Shown: positions 17,689 to 26,497 of the stretch, one piece after another
Numbering within the stretch: position 1 is the stretch's first letter
Layout: the number at the start of each line of letters is the position of its first letter
Source of the DNA: an uncultured Aquimarina sp.
Lineage (GTDB): Bacteria; Bacteroidota; Bacteroidia; Flavobacteriales; Flavobacteriaceae
NCBI GenBank assembly: GCA_947496555.1
Contig: CANMDH010000011.1
Location: 1-64,000 of the forward strand
Reading direction: 5' to 3'
Length of the DNA stretch: 64,000 bases
Notes under the pieces: model-generated
Databases searched by the model: none
What the model was told of the DNA's origin: nothing
The model's input: only the letters and a program-made list of their open reading frames with translations
Program-made: the position numbers and the translations under genes

Positions 17689-18612
17689 TTATTTCCCGTG
17701 TTTGAGTCTAAGGTTCTCAATGATCTGAGCATCAACCCAGAAAATATCTACATTATCGTATTTGTCGGATGGTTTTGCTTTGCCCATATTTCTATTGAAG
17801 AAAAGGTATTTACCATCCGGTGTCACGCTTGCAGCTGCTTCCCAGGCTTCTGTATTTATCTTGTCTCCCAGATTAATAGCCTCACCCCACGAACCATCTG
17901 CCTGTTTAAAGCTAATATAGATATCTGAATTACCATATCCGCCCTCTCTTCTGCCATCCCATATCAAATAGGATTCATCTGGTGCGATGAAAGGGTGAGC
18001 ATTCATTCTTCCGGTGTTAATCTCTTTACCAAATGACTTCGGTTCTTCACGCTTCCCGTCTATGAATCGCGAATAACGAATAACGCCATCTCCGTCTGGC
18101 ATGCCTATCTCATCAAAAACATAGGTTCCTTTAGCCGAAGCCGTAAGCCGCATGATCTGTATCTTCTGGAAAGCGGAGTCAAGTTTTTTTAAGGCTGACC
18201 AGTCTCCACTCTCAGTACGCTCCTTATATCTTCTACCTAAATGCATGGTTTTACCATCGGGAGAGATGAAAGGCTGCCCTACTCGTTTTGATATCACCCG
18301 CTCCTGCCAGGACTTATTTTTATATTCAAAAACAACAAATTCCATTTTTTTATTTTCCTCTACTTCTCCAACTTCTCTGATGAAATAAAATTCTTTCATG
18401 TCGGGTGTGAAGACACCACCATATTCCCAATTCTTCTTATCAATAATATCAGGAGCAAAAGGTTCGGGTAGTAAACCAGGTGGTTTTTGACCTAGATAGG
18501 GACTTTCTATAGTTTGTTCTTCATTATTATCTTTTGTGTTCTGTTTTTTGGTATTACAGGCATTTAAAAATAAGACCGATACCAGAATCAAAATAAAATG
18601 TGCTTTTTTCAT
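17689..18612 (-). CDS. PD40 beta-propeller lipoprotein (paralogue 1)
   Basis: A 307-residue lipoprotein (lipobox LFLNACNTK) with WD40-like PD40 repeats. Blade motifs include [43 protein letters not shown] and [13 protein letters not shown]. It belongs to the TolB-like propeller group and is clearly paralogous to the protein at 19879. Such proteins bind peptides, glycans or partner proteins in the periplasm. The last gene of a four-gene minus-strand run (21837-17689). Confidence 0.88.
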   Translation of the reverse strand: MKKAHFILILVSVLFLNACNTKKQNTKDNNEEQTIESPYLGQKPPGLLPEPFAPDIIDKKNWEYGGVFTPDMKEFYFIREVGEVEENKKMEFVVFEYKNKSWQERVISKRVGQPFISPDGKTMHLGRRYKERTESGDWSALKKLDSAFQKIQIMRLTASAKGTYVFDEIGMPDGDGVIRYSRFIDGKREEPKSFGKEINTGRMNAHPFIAPDESYLIWDGRREGGYGNSDIYISFKQADGSWGEAINLGDKINTEAWEAAASVTPDGKYLFFNRNMGKAKPSDKYDNVDIFWVDAQIIENLRLKHGK

Positions 18613-18639
18613 AATTTTTAGTTTTTACAATGTTTGGCA

Positions 18640-19842
18640 TTACTTAATAAAAGCTGGTAAAATCCTTTCTGCGGTCATTCGCAATGTACTGGGATGTCGA
18701 TTATTATGAGCAGTAGTCACAACTACCAAATCAAGCTCTTCAATTAGAATGATAAACTGGCCTCCACCACCCTGAGCAGATGCGCTAAAATAGCTTTTGT
18801 TGTCATATTTCAGATCCGCATTCCACCAAAAATAACCGTATCCTTCATTAGAGATATCTTTACAGCCGCCGAAGTAAACTGCATTTTCGCCAGTATAGAG
18901 AATCCTGCTGGTTGCTTTCGTGATAAATACCTCAGGAATGAGTTGTTCGCCATTCCATTTGCCATTATTCATGGCCAATATTCCCAATTTGACCATAGCA
19001 CGCGATGTCATGCTCGTGCGCCATCCAGCTTCCGGCAGACCGGTTTGATCATTGATCTGCCATTGATAATTGGTGATACCCATTTTATTGAGCAGTTCAT
19101 TTTTAATAAAGTCCATGGCTGATCCCGGTACGACCGCCTCAATTACTTGCATCATCAGTTCGGCACCTCCTCCATATTTAAAAACTTGATATTCTTCTGT
19201 GATTGGTGCGCTATGTTCTAGTAAAGCTTGAACATGCCCCTGGCCTTTTAACCGGTCTGGGTTTTTATTCATTCCTTCTCTCTGTTTTTCACTAATGCGG
19301 ATACCGGAACTCATAGTCAATGCATGGTTCAGTGTTATCTTTTCTGCACCATCAACGAATTTTGTTGAGTCGAGGTCTTTGAGAAAGCTAACCAGAGGCT
19401 TGTCTAAATCGTCCATAGTAAGATAACCCAACTGAATGGCACGGCCGAACGCCAGGCCTGTCCAGGTTTTCGTCGCTGAAGCTTGGGGATGGGGTAGATT
19501 AATACGACCTCTTGTAAAATAGGATTCAAAAATGAGCTTACCTTTATGAGCAATAAGAAAGCTGTCGAAATTACCATATAGATTACCCGCAATATGTCGA
19601 GCCAGCCTAAGAATCATCTCTTTATTGCCTCCATCGACGCCTAATTCTCCCACGAGGATACCATCTTTTCTATCCCTTGGAGTTGCATCGATAAAGTCTT
19701 CTTTAAGCGTAGGAATATCCCAAAATGTCAGCTCGGCTTCGGATGCAGTAGCCTCTGGTGCGACATTATCACTTTGTTGAGCAAAGCCAGTATTTGTTAA
19801 CGTAAGAAACATTATCAGTAATAGTCCTATTTTGTTTTGCAT
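18640..19842 (-). CDS. Serine hydrolase, class C beta-lactamase family
   Basis: Exported protein of 400 residues with a signal peptide ending ..TNTGFAQ. The nucleophile motif SxxK is SATK (Ser 122-Lys 125). The Tyr motif is YGG (in VFKYGGGAEL) instead of the usual YxN, and the third box appears as AQGGGG. The fold is that of class C beta-lactamases, esterases and DD-peptidases. Since it has SxxK it should be active, likely as an esterase or peptidase rather than a true beta-lactamase. It is flanked by PD40 propeller genes with 27-36 bp gaps, suggesting a shared pathway. Confidence 0.87.
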   Translation of the reverse strand: MQNKIGLLLIMFLTLTNTGFAQQSDNVAPEATASEAELTFWDIPTLKEDFIDATPRDRKDGILVGELGVDGGNKEMILRLARHIAGNLYGNFDSFLIAHKGKLIFESYFTRGRINLPHPQASATKTWTGLAFGRAIQLGYLTMDDLDKPLVSFLKDLDSTKFVDGAEKITLNHALTMSSGIRISEKQREGMNKNPDRLKGQGHVQALLEHSAPITEEYQVFKYGGGAELMMQVIEAVVPGSAMDFIKNELLNKMGITNYQWQINDQTGLPEAGWRTSMTSRAMVKLGILAMNNGKWNGEQLIPEVFITKATSRILYTGENAVYFGGCKDISNEGYGYFWWNADLKYDNKSYFSASAQGGGGQFIILIEELDLVVVTTAHNNRHPSTLRMTAERILPAFIK

Positions 19843-19878
19843 AGTTTTTATGATTTATAAGGTTTTGGTAACTATTTG

Positions 19879-20856
19879 TTAATTCATATTTCTGCTCTCA
19901 AGAAGTTCTTTTTTGAAAGCAATAAAATCCACCCAATAGATATTATTTTCCCAATATTTACTTCCATCTTCTTCAATCTTTTCTTCTCCTCTTGAAAAAA
20001 ATAAGTACTTTCCATCAGGTGAAACTGTGGCAGTTCCCTCACTTGTTTTAGTGTTTATTTTAGGCCCCAAATCATAGGATAGCATCCAAGTTCCGTTTTT
20101 GTTAAAGCTGATATACAAATCACCATTTTCATATAGTGAAGTTCTTTCAGCATCATATATTAGGTAGCTTTCATCCGGTGCAATATAGGGGTGAGCAATC
20201 CACTTACCAGAATAATTAATTCCTTTACCTATTTTTTCAATAGCGTTATAACGTCCTTCATCATTGATAGCATAATAAATACCTTCATCTTCAAGCTTGT
20301 CTTGTTTCTCCTTGGAAGTAAAATATAGATTCCCATTTGCAGCTGGAGATACACACATGATCCATTCATCCTCAAATAGTTTTTCTAATAAAGGAATAGG
20401 TTTACTCCATCCGCTCTCATTCTTTTCGATATACCATTGATGCAACCCCGATGATTTGATTGAATCATGAAGTGGTCTCGTACTTCCAAAATAGAGTCGA
20501 TCACCACTTGGGTTAAAACGAGGATGCAGGTCCAGGTATTTCTTGTTGGTTGAAAAAAATGCCAATGTCGGTTTTGACCATTTACCATCAATTAATTTCA
20601 TAGTATAAATATTATGGCTTTCTCCCGGTTTTCTTCTATTAAAGAATAATTCATTCATGTCAGGATTAAGAGTAATTGAACTTTGAACATGATCATCAAT
20701 TGAAATGATACCCTTAGCAAAAATCAAAGGAGTATTGGTTGGAATTTGATCATCTAATAATGTAATATTGGATTTTTGACTGTCTTTACAAGAAATGAGC
20801 AATGCTTCTAAAAGTATTACCATTACAAGTGTTGTAGTAGATTGCACTTTTCTCAT
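19879..20856 (-). CDS. PD40 beta-propeller lipoprotein (paralogue 2)
   Basis: A 325-residue exported protein; the N-terminus (..ILLEALLISCKDSQ) reads as a lipoprotein signal. PD40 blade motifs are [41 protein letters not shown] and [13 protein letters not shown]. It is similar in layout to the protein at 17689, with which it forms a paralogous pair flanking the serine hydrolase gene. Function is probably binding in the periplasm or on the surface. Confidence 0.87.
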   Translation of the reverse strand: MRKVQSTTTLVMVILLEALLISCKDSQKSNITLLDDQIPTNTPLIFAKGIISIDDHVQSSITLNPDMNELFFNRRKPGESHNIYTMKLIDGKWSKPTLAFFSTNKKYLDLHPRFNPSGDRLYFGSTRPLHDSIKSSGLHQWYIEKNESGWSKPIPLLEKLFEDEWIMCVSPAANGNLYFTSKEKQDKLEDEGIYYAINDEGRYNAIEKIGKGINYSGKWIAHPYIAPDESYLIYDAERTSLYENGDLYISFNKNGTWMLSYDLGPKINTKTSEGTATVSPDGKYLFFSRGEEKIEEDGSKYWENNIYWVDFIAFKKELLESRNMN

Positions 20857-20919
20857 TTATTATCGTTTTATACTTACTTATTAAGATGAAAAATGAATTT
20901 TTATTGATATGATTAATTG

Positions 20920-21837
20920 TTATTTACCAAGGTATTTTAACCAAGCGGCTTGAGAACCTCCCTCAATGATTGGCCGAATAGAAGAACCATCGGCATTCAT
21001 TATATAAATAGTTCTGTCTTTTCTCTTTTCACCAGTGGCAGTTGAAAAAATAAGTTGAGAACCATCAGGGGACCAGGATGGGTACCAGTCATCAACATCA
21101 TTATATGTCAATCGTTTTTGATTGGAACCATCTATATCCATCACATAAATTTCAAAATTTCCATCTCTATCAGACATAAAGGCAATTTGCCTGCCATCAG
21201 GAGAAACCTCAGGATGCCATTCTTTAGCACTATTATGTGTCAAATGAGTGATGTTTTTTTCATCAATATCTGCTATACTTATTGCACTGCTCTTATCTTC
21301 GAATTCCCATGAAAAGACAATGCTACCATCTGGAGTAAAATAAGGATTACTCCCTTTTAATGACTTTATCTGAGTCTGTTCACTGCCATCTGAATTCATA
21401 ATCCAAATTTCGGGATGCCAAACTCCCTTTGAATCTTTATACTCTCTTGCAAAAACAATTTTTTTTCCATCTGGAGACCAATCAGGGGCATTATCCCATT
21501 TATTTTTTGCATACGTTAATCGTTTTCTATTCGTACCATCAATATTCATGGTATGAATAGACCACGTCTTTCTGTCATCGTATTTGCCATAAAACGCAAA
21601 TTGCTTTCCATCAGGAGACCAAGCTACATAACCACCATTTTGATTTGTCCTTTTAATAGTTGGTTTACCTTCAACATTTCCTGAATAAATTTCTACATTA
21701 CCAGTTTCTTTTGAAGTATAGGCAATTGTATACAATGTTGATTTAGAGTTTTCGCTTTCCTGACCAGAAGCAATAACGCCAAATAGGAAAGTTAAAATGA
21801 ATACGATTCTAGCTTGTTTCAAATTATTAGTTTTCAT
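20920..21837 (-). CDS. TolB-like PD40 beta-propeller protein
   Basis: A 305-residue protein with a signal peptide (ends about ..GVIASGQ) and five or six PD40 blades: WSPDGKQFAFYGKYD, WSPDGKKIVFAREY, FTPDGSIVFSWE, VSPDGRQIAFMSDRDGN and WSPDGSQLIFSTATG. These are the most canonical TolB-type repeats of the three propellers. The first gene of the run 21837-17689. Its upstream region, shared with the divergent histidine kinase gene, contains a possible LytTR operator. Confidence 0.88.
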   Translation of the reverse strand: MKTNNLKQARIVFILTFLFGVIASGQESENSKSTLYTIAYTSKETGNVEIYSGNVEGKPTIKRTNQNGGYVAWSPDGKQFAFYGKYDDRKTWSIHTMNIDGTNRKRLTYAKNKWDNAPDWSPDGKKIVFAREYKDSKGVWHPEIWIMNSDGSEQTQIKSLKGSNPYFTPDGSIVFSWEFEDKSSAISIADIDEKNITHLTHNSAKEWHPEVSPDGRQIAFMSDRDGNFEIYVMDIDGSNQKRLTYNDVDDWYPSWSPDGSQLIFSTATGEKRKDRTIYIMNADGSSIRPIIEGGSQAAWLKYLGK

Positions 21838-21916
21838 TTTTTAGAGTATCTCATTACTAATTTTTCATCTTACAAAGGATGTTTTTTTATCTCATTTATC
21901 TCATATAAATTATGCT

Positions 21917-21946
21917 AACTGCTCTATGCAGTAATAAACTGCTCTA
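21917..21946. promoter_or_regulatory. Direct repeat, candidate LytTR operator 1
   Basis: The 10-mer aactgctcta occurs at 21917-21926 and 21937-21946, a 20-bp period. On the minus strand both units read ..GCAGTT.., and one extends to GCAGTTTAT, 8 of 9 positions of the LytTR consensus [TA][AC][CA]GTTN[AG][TG]. It sits between the divergent propeller and LytS/LytTR genes. Binding by the regulator at 23680 is inference. Confidence 0.5.
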
Positions 21947-21992
21947 AGAGGATGATTATAATGATTATCTTGCATCAGTAAAACCGCTAAAA

Positions 21993-23675
21993 ATGAACTT
22001 GAGATTTTTCTCCAATCTCCTTTTAATATGCTTCATACTACTTTTCACCTCCTGCTCTCAAACTCCAGTTTTTAAGCAATATGAGACCGTATTCCAAGTT
22101 GGAGATCAACAAGAATGGGCGGCCAAGGAGTTACATGATCAGAACTGGCAAAAAAGACCGAAGCTGGTGCCAGATGGTAAGATTTTCTGGTATAGAACCA
22201 AAATTGATATTTTAGAAGCATCAGAATCATTAAACCCTTATGGCATTTTTTTACATGTCTATGGAGAGTACGAGGTATTTTGGGATGGGGTTTTGATTGG
22301 TAAAAATGGAAATCCAGGACAAGAAGCAGATTTACCTCCGGAAGGTGAATTGTGGCCTACTTTCAATATTCCCAGCCATTTGACCAATGAAGGAGAACAC
22401 TTAATGGCCCTGCGCTTAAGCAATTATTATTTTCCGGATCATTTAGGTATTTATGAACTTAAGATAGATTATTATGATGAGCTATTAACCGATCGGCTTA
22501 TCGAATCTTCCTATATGAATCTCTTTGCAGGAGCCTTTCTTATCACCTCTTTCTATTTTCTATTTCTTTTTTTAAGTAACAAAAAGGAGTACGCCACCCT
22601 AATTTTCAGTATTAGCTGTTTTCTCTTTTTTACCCTTATATTGGCAGAGTTCATGAAAGGCTATATACCTATCCATTACAATATGCATGTTATACGCTTA
22701 AAAATTATTAGTGCTCTACTGCTTGGTATTTCTTTTTTCATTCCATTCTATTTTTCTATGCAGTTTCCTTTCCCTAAGCGAAAACTGTTGTTAACTATTT
22801 ATGCAGGTCTTTTATTGTTCATTTTCCTATCAAGACATGTTTTTGAATTGACTGCCAACAATATGACTTTAAGCATGTGGTTGTTTTCATTTGGGATTGT
22901 GGTGTTTGGGGTGTATAAAAAGATGAAAGGTGCTCGTCTTGTACTACTGACTCTCCTACTATCGGTGCCTATAGGTTTTGTCACTCCCTTTAATAAAAGC
23001 CTATTCGCAGGGTTTAGTCTTATTCTTCTTGGAATGTTTTATTTGCTTTCTCTTAGAATCAAAGAGCAACGGTTGGCTTATGAAAATTCTTTAGTTCAAT
23101 CCACACGCCTACGCCTGGAATTAATAAAAAAGAATATTCAACCTCATTTTTTAATGAATACGTTGACCTCATTAATAGATTGGGTAGAAGAAACTCCTAA
23201 GAAAGGTGTTTTGTTTATTGAAGCATTAGCCAAAGAATTTGATCTTTTTAACCAGATAGAAAATCAAACATTGATCCCTATTGCTCAAGAGATAGCACTT
23301 TGTCATACACATCTTGAGATTATGGAGTACCGCAAAGAAATTAATTATTCTTTACAGGAAGAAGGTATAGACCTTGAGCAAAAAATACCTCCTGGAATTC
23401 TTCATACACTATTGGAAAACGGAATTACGCATAGCTTACCGCTGGAAGGTAATAGCATCAAGTTTAAACTTATTTTTGAATCGAATAGTGACTATAAATG
23501 TTATACATTTTTAACATTTGCTGCTTCTGTGAGACAAGATGCGAATACTAAAAAAGAAGGCACTGGACTGAAGTATATCAAGGCTCGACTTACAGAGAGT
23601 TATAATGAGCAATGGGAACTCTCTTCAGAACCAGTACATCATGGTTGGAAAAATACCATAAAAATATATTCTTAA
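21993..23675 (+). CDS. LytS-type sensor histidine kinase with lipoprotein-like N-terminus
   Basis: A 560-residue kinase. It begins with a lipobox-like signal (ILLFTSCSQ, Cys 21) and a periplasmic jelly-roll-like domain (about 30-165), followed by around six membrane segments (170-355). The kinase core is of the His_kinase (LytS/PF06580) type: phospho-acceptor His 385 in KKNIQPHFLMNTL, N-box LLENGITHSL and a short G-box GTGLKYIKARL. The layout resembles 7TMR-DISM kinases. It is followed after 4 bp by its response regulator and is divergent from the propeller/hydrolase run. Confidence 0.88.
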   Translation: MNLRFFSNLLLICFILLFTSCSQTPVFKQYETVFQVGDQQEWAAKELHDQNWQKRPKLVPDGKIFWYRTKIDILEASESLNPYGIFLHVYGEYEVFWDGVLIGKNGNPGQEADLPPEGELWPTFNIPSHLTNEGEHLMALRLSNYYFPDHLGIYELKIDYYDELLTDRLIESSYMNLFAGAFLITSFYFLFLFLSNKKEYATLIFSISCFLFFTLILAEFMKGYIPIHYNMHVIRLKIISALLLGISFFIPFYFSMQFPFPKRKLLLTIYAGLLLFIFLSRHVFELTANNMTLSMWLFSFGIVVFGVYKKMKGARLVLLTLLLSVPIGFVTPFNKSLFAGFSLILLGMFYLLSLRIKEQRLAYENSLVQSTRLRLELIKKNIQPHFLMNTLTSLIDWVEETPKKGVLFIEALAKEFDLFNQIENQTLIPIAQEIALCHTHLEIMEYRKEINYSLQEEGIDLEQKIPPGILHTLLENGITHSLPLEGNSIKFKLIFESNSDYKCYTFLTFAASVRQDANTKKEGTGLKYIKARLTESYNEQWELSSEPVHHGWKNTIKIYS

Positions 23676-23679
23676 GGAA

Positions 23680-24378
23680 ATGAACATTTTAATTATTGAA
23701 GATGAATCAAGAATCGCCAAAAGAATAGAACGAATGACTCGTGCTATTTTTGGAGATACCTTACAATCGATAAAGCATAGTAATACACTCCATGAAGCAT
23801 TGCAGTTTATTGAAAATAATTCATTAGACCTTGTTCTTCTGGATTTGAATCTTAATGGCAACAATGGCTTTGACCTGTTGACTACAGCGGTTTCTAAATC
23901 GTTCCATACCATAGTTATTTCTGCTTACAGAGATCAAGCAATTACTGCTTTTGAATATGGGGTTTTAGATTTTGTCCCTAAACCATTTAATAGGGAACGC
24001 TTGGAACAAGCCTTACATCGTACTATTGCAAATGAAAAGATAGAAAAAAATGAGATTAAATTTTTAGCCGTTAAAAAAAGGCATCGCATACAATTAATAC
24101 CAATTGAAGATGTGCTTTATATCAAAGGAGCTGGCGCCTATACCGAACTCTTTCTAGCTCATGAAAAAAAAGAACTACATGATAAATCGCTCGAACAGCT
24201 AGAACAGTTATTATCAAATACTTTTGAACGAATCCATAAATCTTATCTAGTAAAAATGTCTGAGATAAAGGAAATAATTGTAGAATCTGGAAGTAAATAT
24301 ATAGCCGAACTTAAAAATGGAGAACGTATCCCTATCGGAAGAACTAGATACAAAGATATAAAAGCGAAGTGGCTTTGA
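23680..24378 (+). CDS. LytTR family response regulator
   Basis: A 232-residue regulator with an N-terminal receiver domain (acidic pocket E7-D8, phospho-acceptor Asp 55 in LLDLNLNG, Lys in FVPKPF). A C-terminal LytTR DNA-binding domain follows (about 130-232: IPIEDVLYIKGAGAYTELF, FERIHKSYLVKMSEI, GERIPIGRTRYK). It forms an operon with the kinase upstream; AGGA precedes the ATG. It presumably binds the direct repeat at 21917 and controls its own operon, the propeller/hydrolase genes, or both. Confidence 0.92.
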   Translation: MNILIIEDESRIAKRIERMTRAIFGDTLQSIKHSNTLHEALQFIENNSLDLVLLDLNLNGNNGFDLLTTAVSKSFHTIVISAYRDQAITAFEYGVLDFVPKPFNRERLEQALHRTIANEKIEKNEIKFLAVKKRHRIQLIPIEDVLYIKGAGAYTELFLAHEKKELHDKSLEQLEQLLSNTFERIHKSYLVKMSEIKEIIVESGSKYIAELKNGERIPIGRTRYKDIKAKWL

Positions 24379-24439
24379 ACACCTTGCTAATGAAGCATCG
24401 CCGACATACTCAGCTCAGGGTTGGGAAATTTTGGGTATT

Positions 24440-24475
24440 ATACAAAGACCAAGTTTTTAAACCTGGTCTTTGTAT
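24440..24475. terminator. Bidirectional hairpin between convergent genes
   Basis: Arms atacaaagacca (24440-24451) and tggtctttgtat (24464-24475) pair perfectly over 12 bases. It lies between the convergent response-regulator and S41-like genes and should end both transcripts. Confidence 0.7.
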
Positions 24476-24480
24476 TGCTA

Positions 24481-26094
24481 TTATTTACTTAACAGTTCTG
24501 CTTTTGCGAATGCATTTTTTGCACCATCAACATTACCGGCTGCTTTGAGTGCTTCAGCAAAGCCCTTCCATATTACTGAAGAATTAGGAAATAGTTCGGT
24601 AGACATTTTGTATACGTATAGGGCACCATCATTTTGTCCTTGTTTGAGCAATAACTTTCCTACACGGTCAAATTCTTTTTCAAAAGGAATATGTTGATAT
24701 AAAGGATCTCTTACAATACGTGCTGCGTCTTTCGCGAGCTGTTCCATCTTGCCTGCTATAAATAACTGTGTAAAATGATCCATAGGGTTAATTATGATCT
24801 TGTCTACATCAATATTCATTGCAAGATCTAATACAGGATCTTCGTTGTTACGATATTGATCAAAAGTTATTTCTTTTGAAAAATGTGGCGTAGTGGCGTC
24901 TTGATTTTCCCATTGCGCCATATCTTGCCACCAGGCAAATGATAGATAAGCATTTATTTTTGAATTAGGTAAAGTTACCTTAGTAGCATCACCATAAAAA
25001 TTCTTGTTTTCAGAGGTAGGCTCCCCTATTATAATTGCTTCGGTATAATTTTCAATCTCATTGGTTAAATTTTGGCAAGCCGAAAATGTATTGCGCCCAA
25101 TAATATAAAACAGACTACCTTTTTTATTGATCTTTGGTCTGGCAAGTAAACCTTTTATTAAAGGTCGGTTATTAAAATTGTTGCCACCACCATTAAGACG
25201 TACATCATAAATTAGTTTTTCTACTTCATTAGTATCTATAAATGTAAAAAGTCGTTTGTAAAAATCCTTGAGTGTTTCTGAATCATGATTGAATACAGAA
25301 CTCTGGCGAACATATACTGTTTTTGTATCAGGCAAATATTCAAAATAATAAAACCTTTCATTTAAATATTTAAGATATAAAGGTGTTTTGTCATTATTTC
25401 TAGCACTTACCCATTTCTCATTTGCTATGGTTAAATTATAATCTCTGGACATATCCTTTAAAGGGATCGACGGAAAGGTGTAGTCAAAAACTTTCCCCTC
25501 TTTTTCTAAAGTTAGTGTTACTGTATCTGCAAGTTTAGAAATGACGCCTTGAGCATGAAGTATCACAGGAACGGTTAAAAATCGTAATCCATAAGCTTTA
25601 AAATATTGGTCATTCTCTACAGGAACTACGGGACGAACTTTAGAAAGTACTTTTTCAATTTCCATTCCTGCTATCTTTAGCACCTTGGCTCCTACTGTTT
25701 TTTGATGTGTTTTCTCTACACCTTCTATATAAATACCATCCTTAAAGTGATATAAGTTAACGGGGAGTACTGCATCATTTGCTATCGCACTAAATGGAAT
25801 TTGGGTATGTCCGTATTGAAACAATGAAACAATTCGTGATAGCCCTACTTTTATTTCATGTTCTTGCAGATTTGGGATTTGTTGATACAATTTCTCAACT
25901 TCATTATCCCACTCGGTTTGTTTTATTTTCTTAAACAAAAAGGCATGATTATCATGTGTCGTTTGTTGTAAAAAGTGTAAATCTTCTTGCCATTGTTTAG
26001 GAGTAATCCTTTCTTGAGCATACAATTTAGCAGTAAATACATTGCATAGGATATATGTACCTAATACGAGTGTTAAAATGAACTTTGTGTGCAT
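24481..26094 (-). CDS. S41-like peptidase family exported protein with TPR-like tail
   Basis: A 537-residue protein. The ATG at 26094 gives a signal peptide (MHTKFILTLVLGTYILCNVF..AQ); the longer frame to 26145 is not needed. The middle part has S41-type segments: KLIYDVRLNGGGNNFNN, FYIIGRNTFSACQNLTNEIE with a candidate Ser nucleophile, and AIIIGEPTSENKNFYGD. The C-terminal 100 residues resemble one or two TPR-like helix pairs (ALYVYKMSTELFPNSSVIWKGFAEALKAAGN). No PDZ domain is recognisable. Probable role in envelope peptide or protein turnover. Confidence 0.85.
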   Translation of the reverse strand: MHTKFILTLVLGTYILCNVFTAKLYAQERITPKQWQEDLHFLQQTTHDNHAFLFKKIKQTEWDNEVEKLYQQIPNLQEHEIKVGLSRIVSLFQYGHTQIPFSAIANDAVLPVNLYHFKDGIYIEGVEKTHQKTVGAKVLKIAGMEIEKVLSKVRPVVPVENDQYFKAYGLRFLTVPVILHAQGVISKLADTVTLTLEKEGKVFDYTFPSIPLKDMSRDYNLTIANEKWVSARNNDKTPLYLKYLNERFYYFEYLPDTKTVYVRQSSVFNHDSETLKDFYKRLFTFIDTNEVEKLIYDVRLNGGGNNFNNRPLIKGLLARPKINKKGSLFYIIGRNTFSACQNLTNEIENYTEAIIIGEPTSENKNFYGDATKVTLPNSKINAYLSFAWWQDMAQWENQDATTPHFSKEITFDQYRNNEDPVLDLAMNIDVDKIIINPMDHFTQLFIAGKMEQLAKDAARIVRDPLYQHIPFEKEFDRVGKLLLKQGQNDGALYVYKMSTELFPNSSVIWKGFAEALKAAGNVDGAKNAFAKAELLSK

Positions 26095-26293
26095 GATTGT
26101 TAGTATTAGTTTTTTGATTGAATATAGAACTAATATATTGGACAAACAATGATGACTAACGTTACAACTAATTTACTTTTTATTTTAACTTCCCTATCTG
26201 ATACCACGACTTAATGTGCAGTATTCTGGATTTTAATTCTAGTTCATAGATTTTTAAGCGCCGTGTTATAATAGGCTAGGCATATTATCATGG

Positions 26294-26329
26294 CGTAGAA
26301 TAGATTTTATAAGCTCTAGAAGGGTTTTG
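26294..26329 (+). repeat. Dispersed intergenic repeat B, copy 1
   Basis: The 36-bp segment starts with cgtag and ends with the 18-mer agctctagaagggttttg. The segment at 31206-31241 has the same two ends at the same spacing, with differences in the middle only. The flanks upstream also show weaker similarity. Confidence 0.65.
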
Positions 26330-26358
26330 AACTTGGAAACTATGATTATTCAGGTATA

Positions 26359-26409
26359 GTTTTATTGAACTTTTAGTTTACTATTTCGCACAGAAAACAT
26401 TTCCGCGCT
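26359..26409 (+). repeat. Dispersed intergenic repeat A, copy 2
   Basis: This 51-bp segment matches 17494-17544 at about 46 of 51 positions (for example cagaaaacatttccgcgct versus ccgaaaacatttctgcgct). It lies downstream of the ABC permease gene. Confidence 0.7.
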
Positions 26410-26497
26410 GTCGAGAATTGTTAATTACTGGACTAATATTAGTGTACCATTACGTTTTTTTAAAGGAACTTTTAGCTCACAAGATTCTTTAATACCA

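Larger units (their letters stand above)
26095..26497. other. Intergenic region with two dispersed repeats
   Basis: This 403-bp gap between two minus-strand genes has no convincing open frame. It contains one copy of repeat B (26294-26329) and one copy of repeat A (26359-26409). The S41-like gene's promoter must be at its left edge. Confidence 0.5.

Noticed and set aside
17409-17928. Plus-strand frames across the tandem repeat region and into the propeller gene
   Set aside because: They follow repeat sequence and run antisense to a clear PD40 gene; no coding signature of their own.
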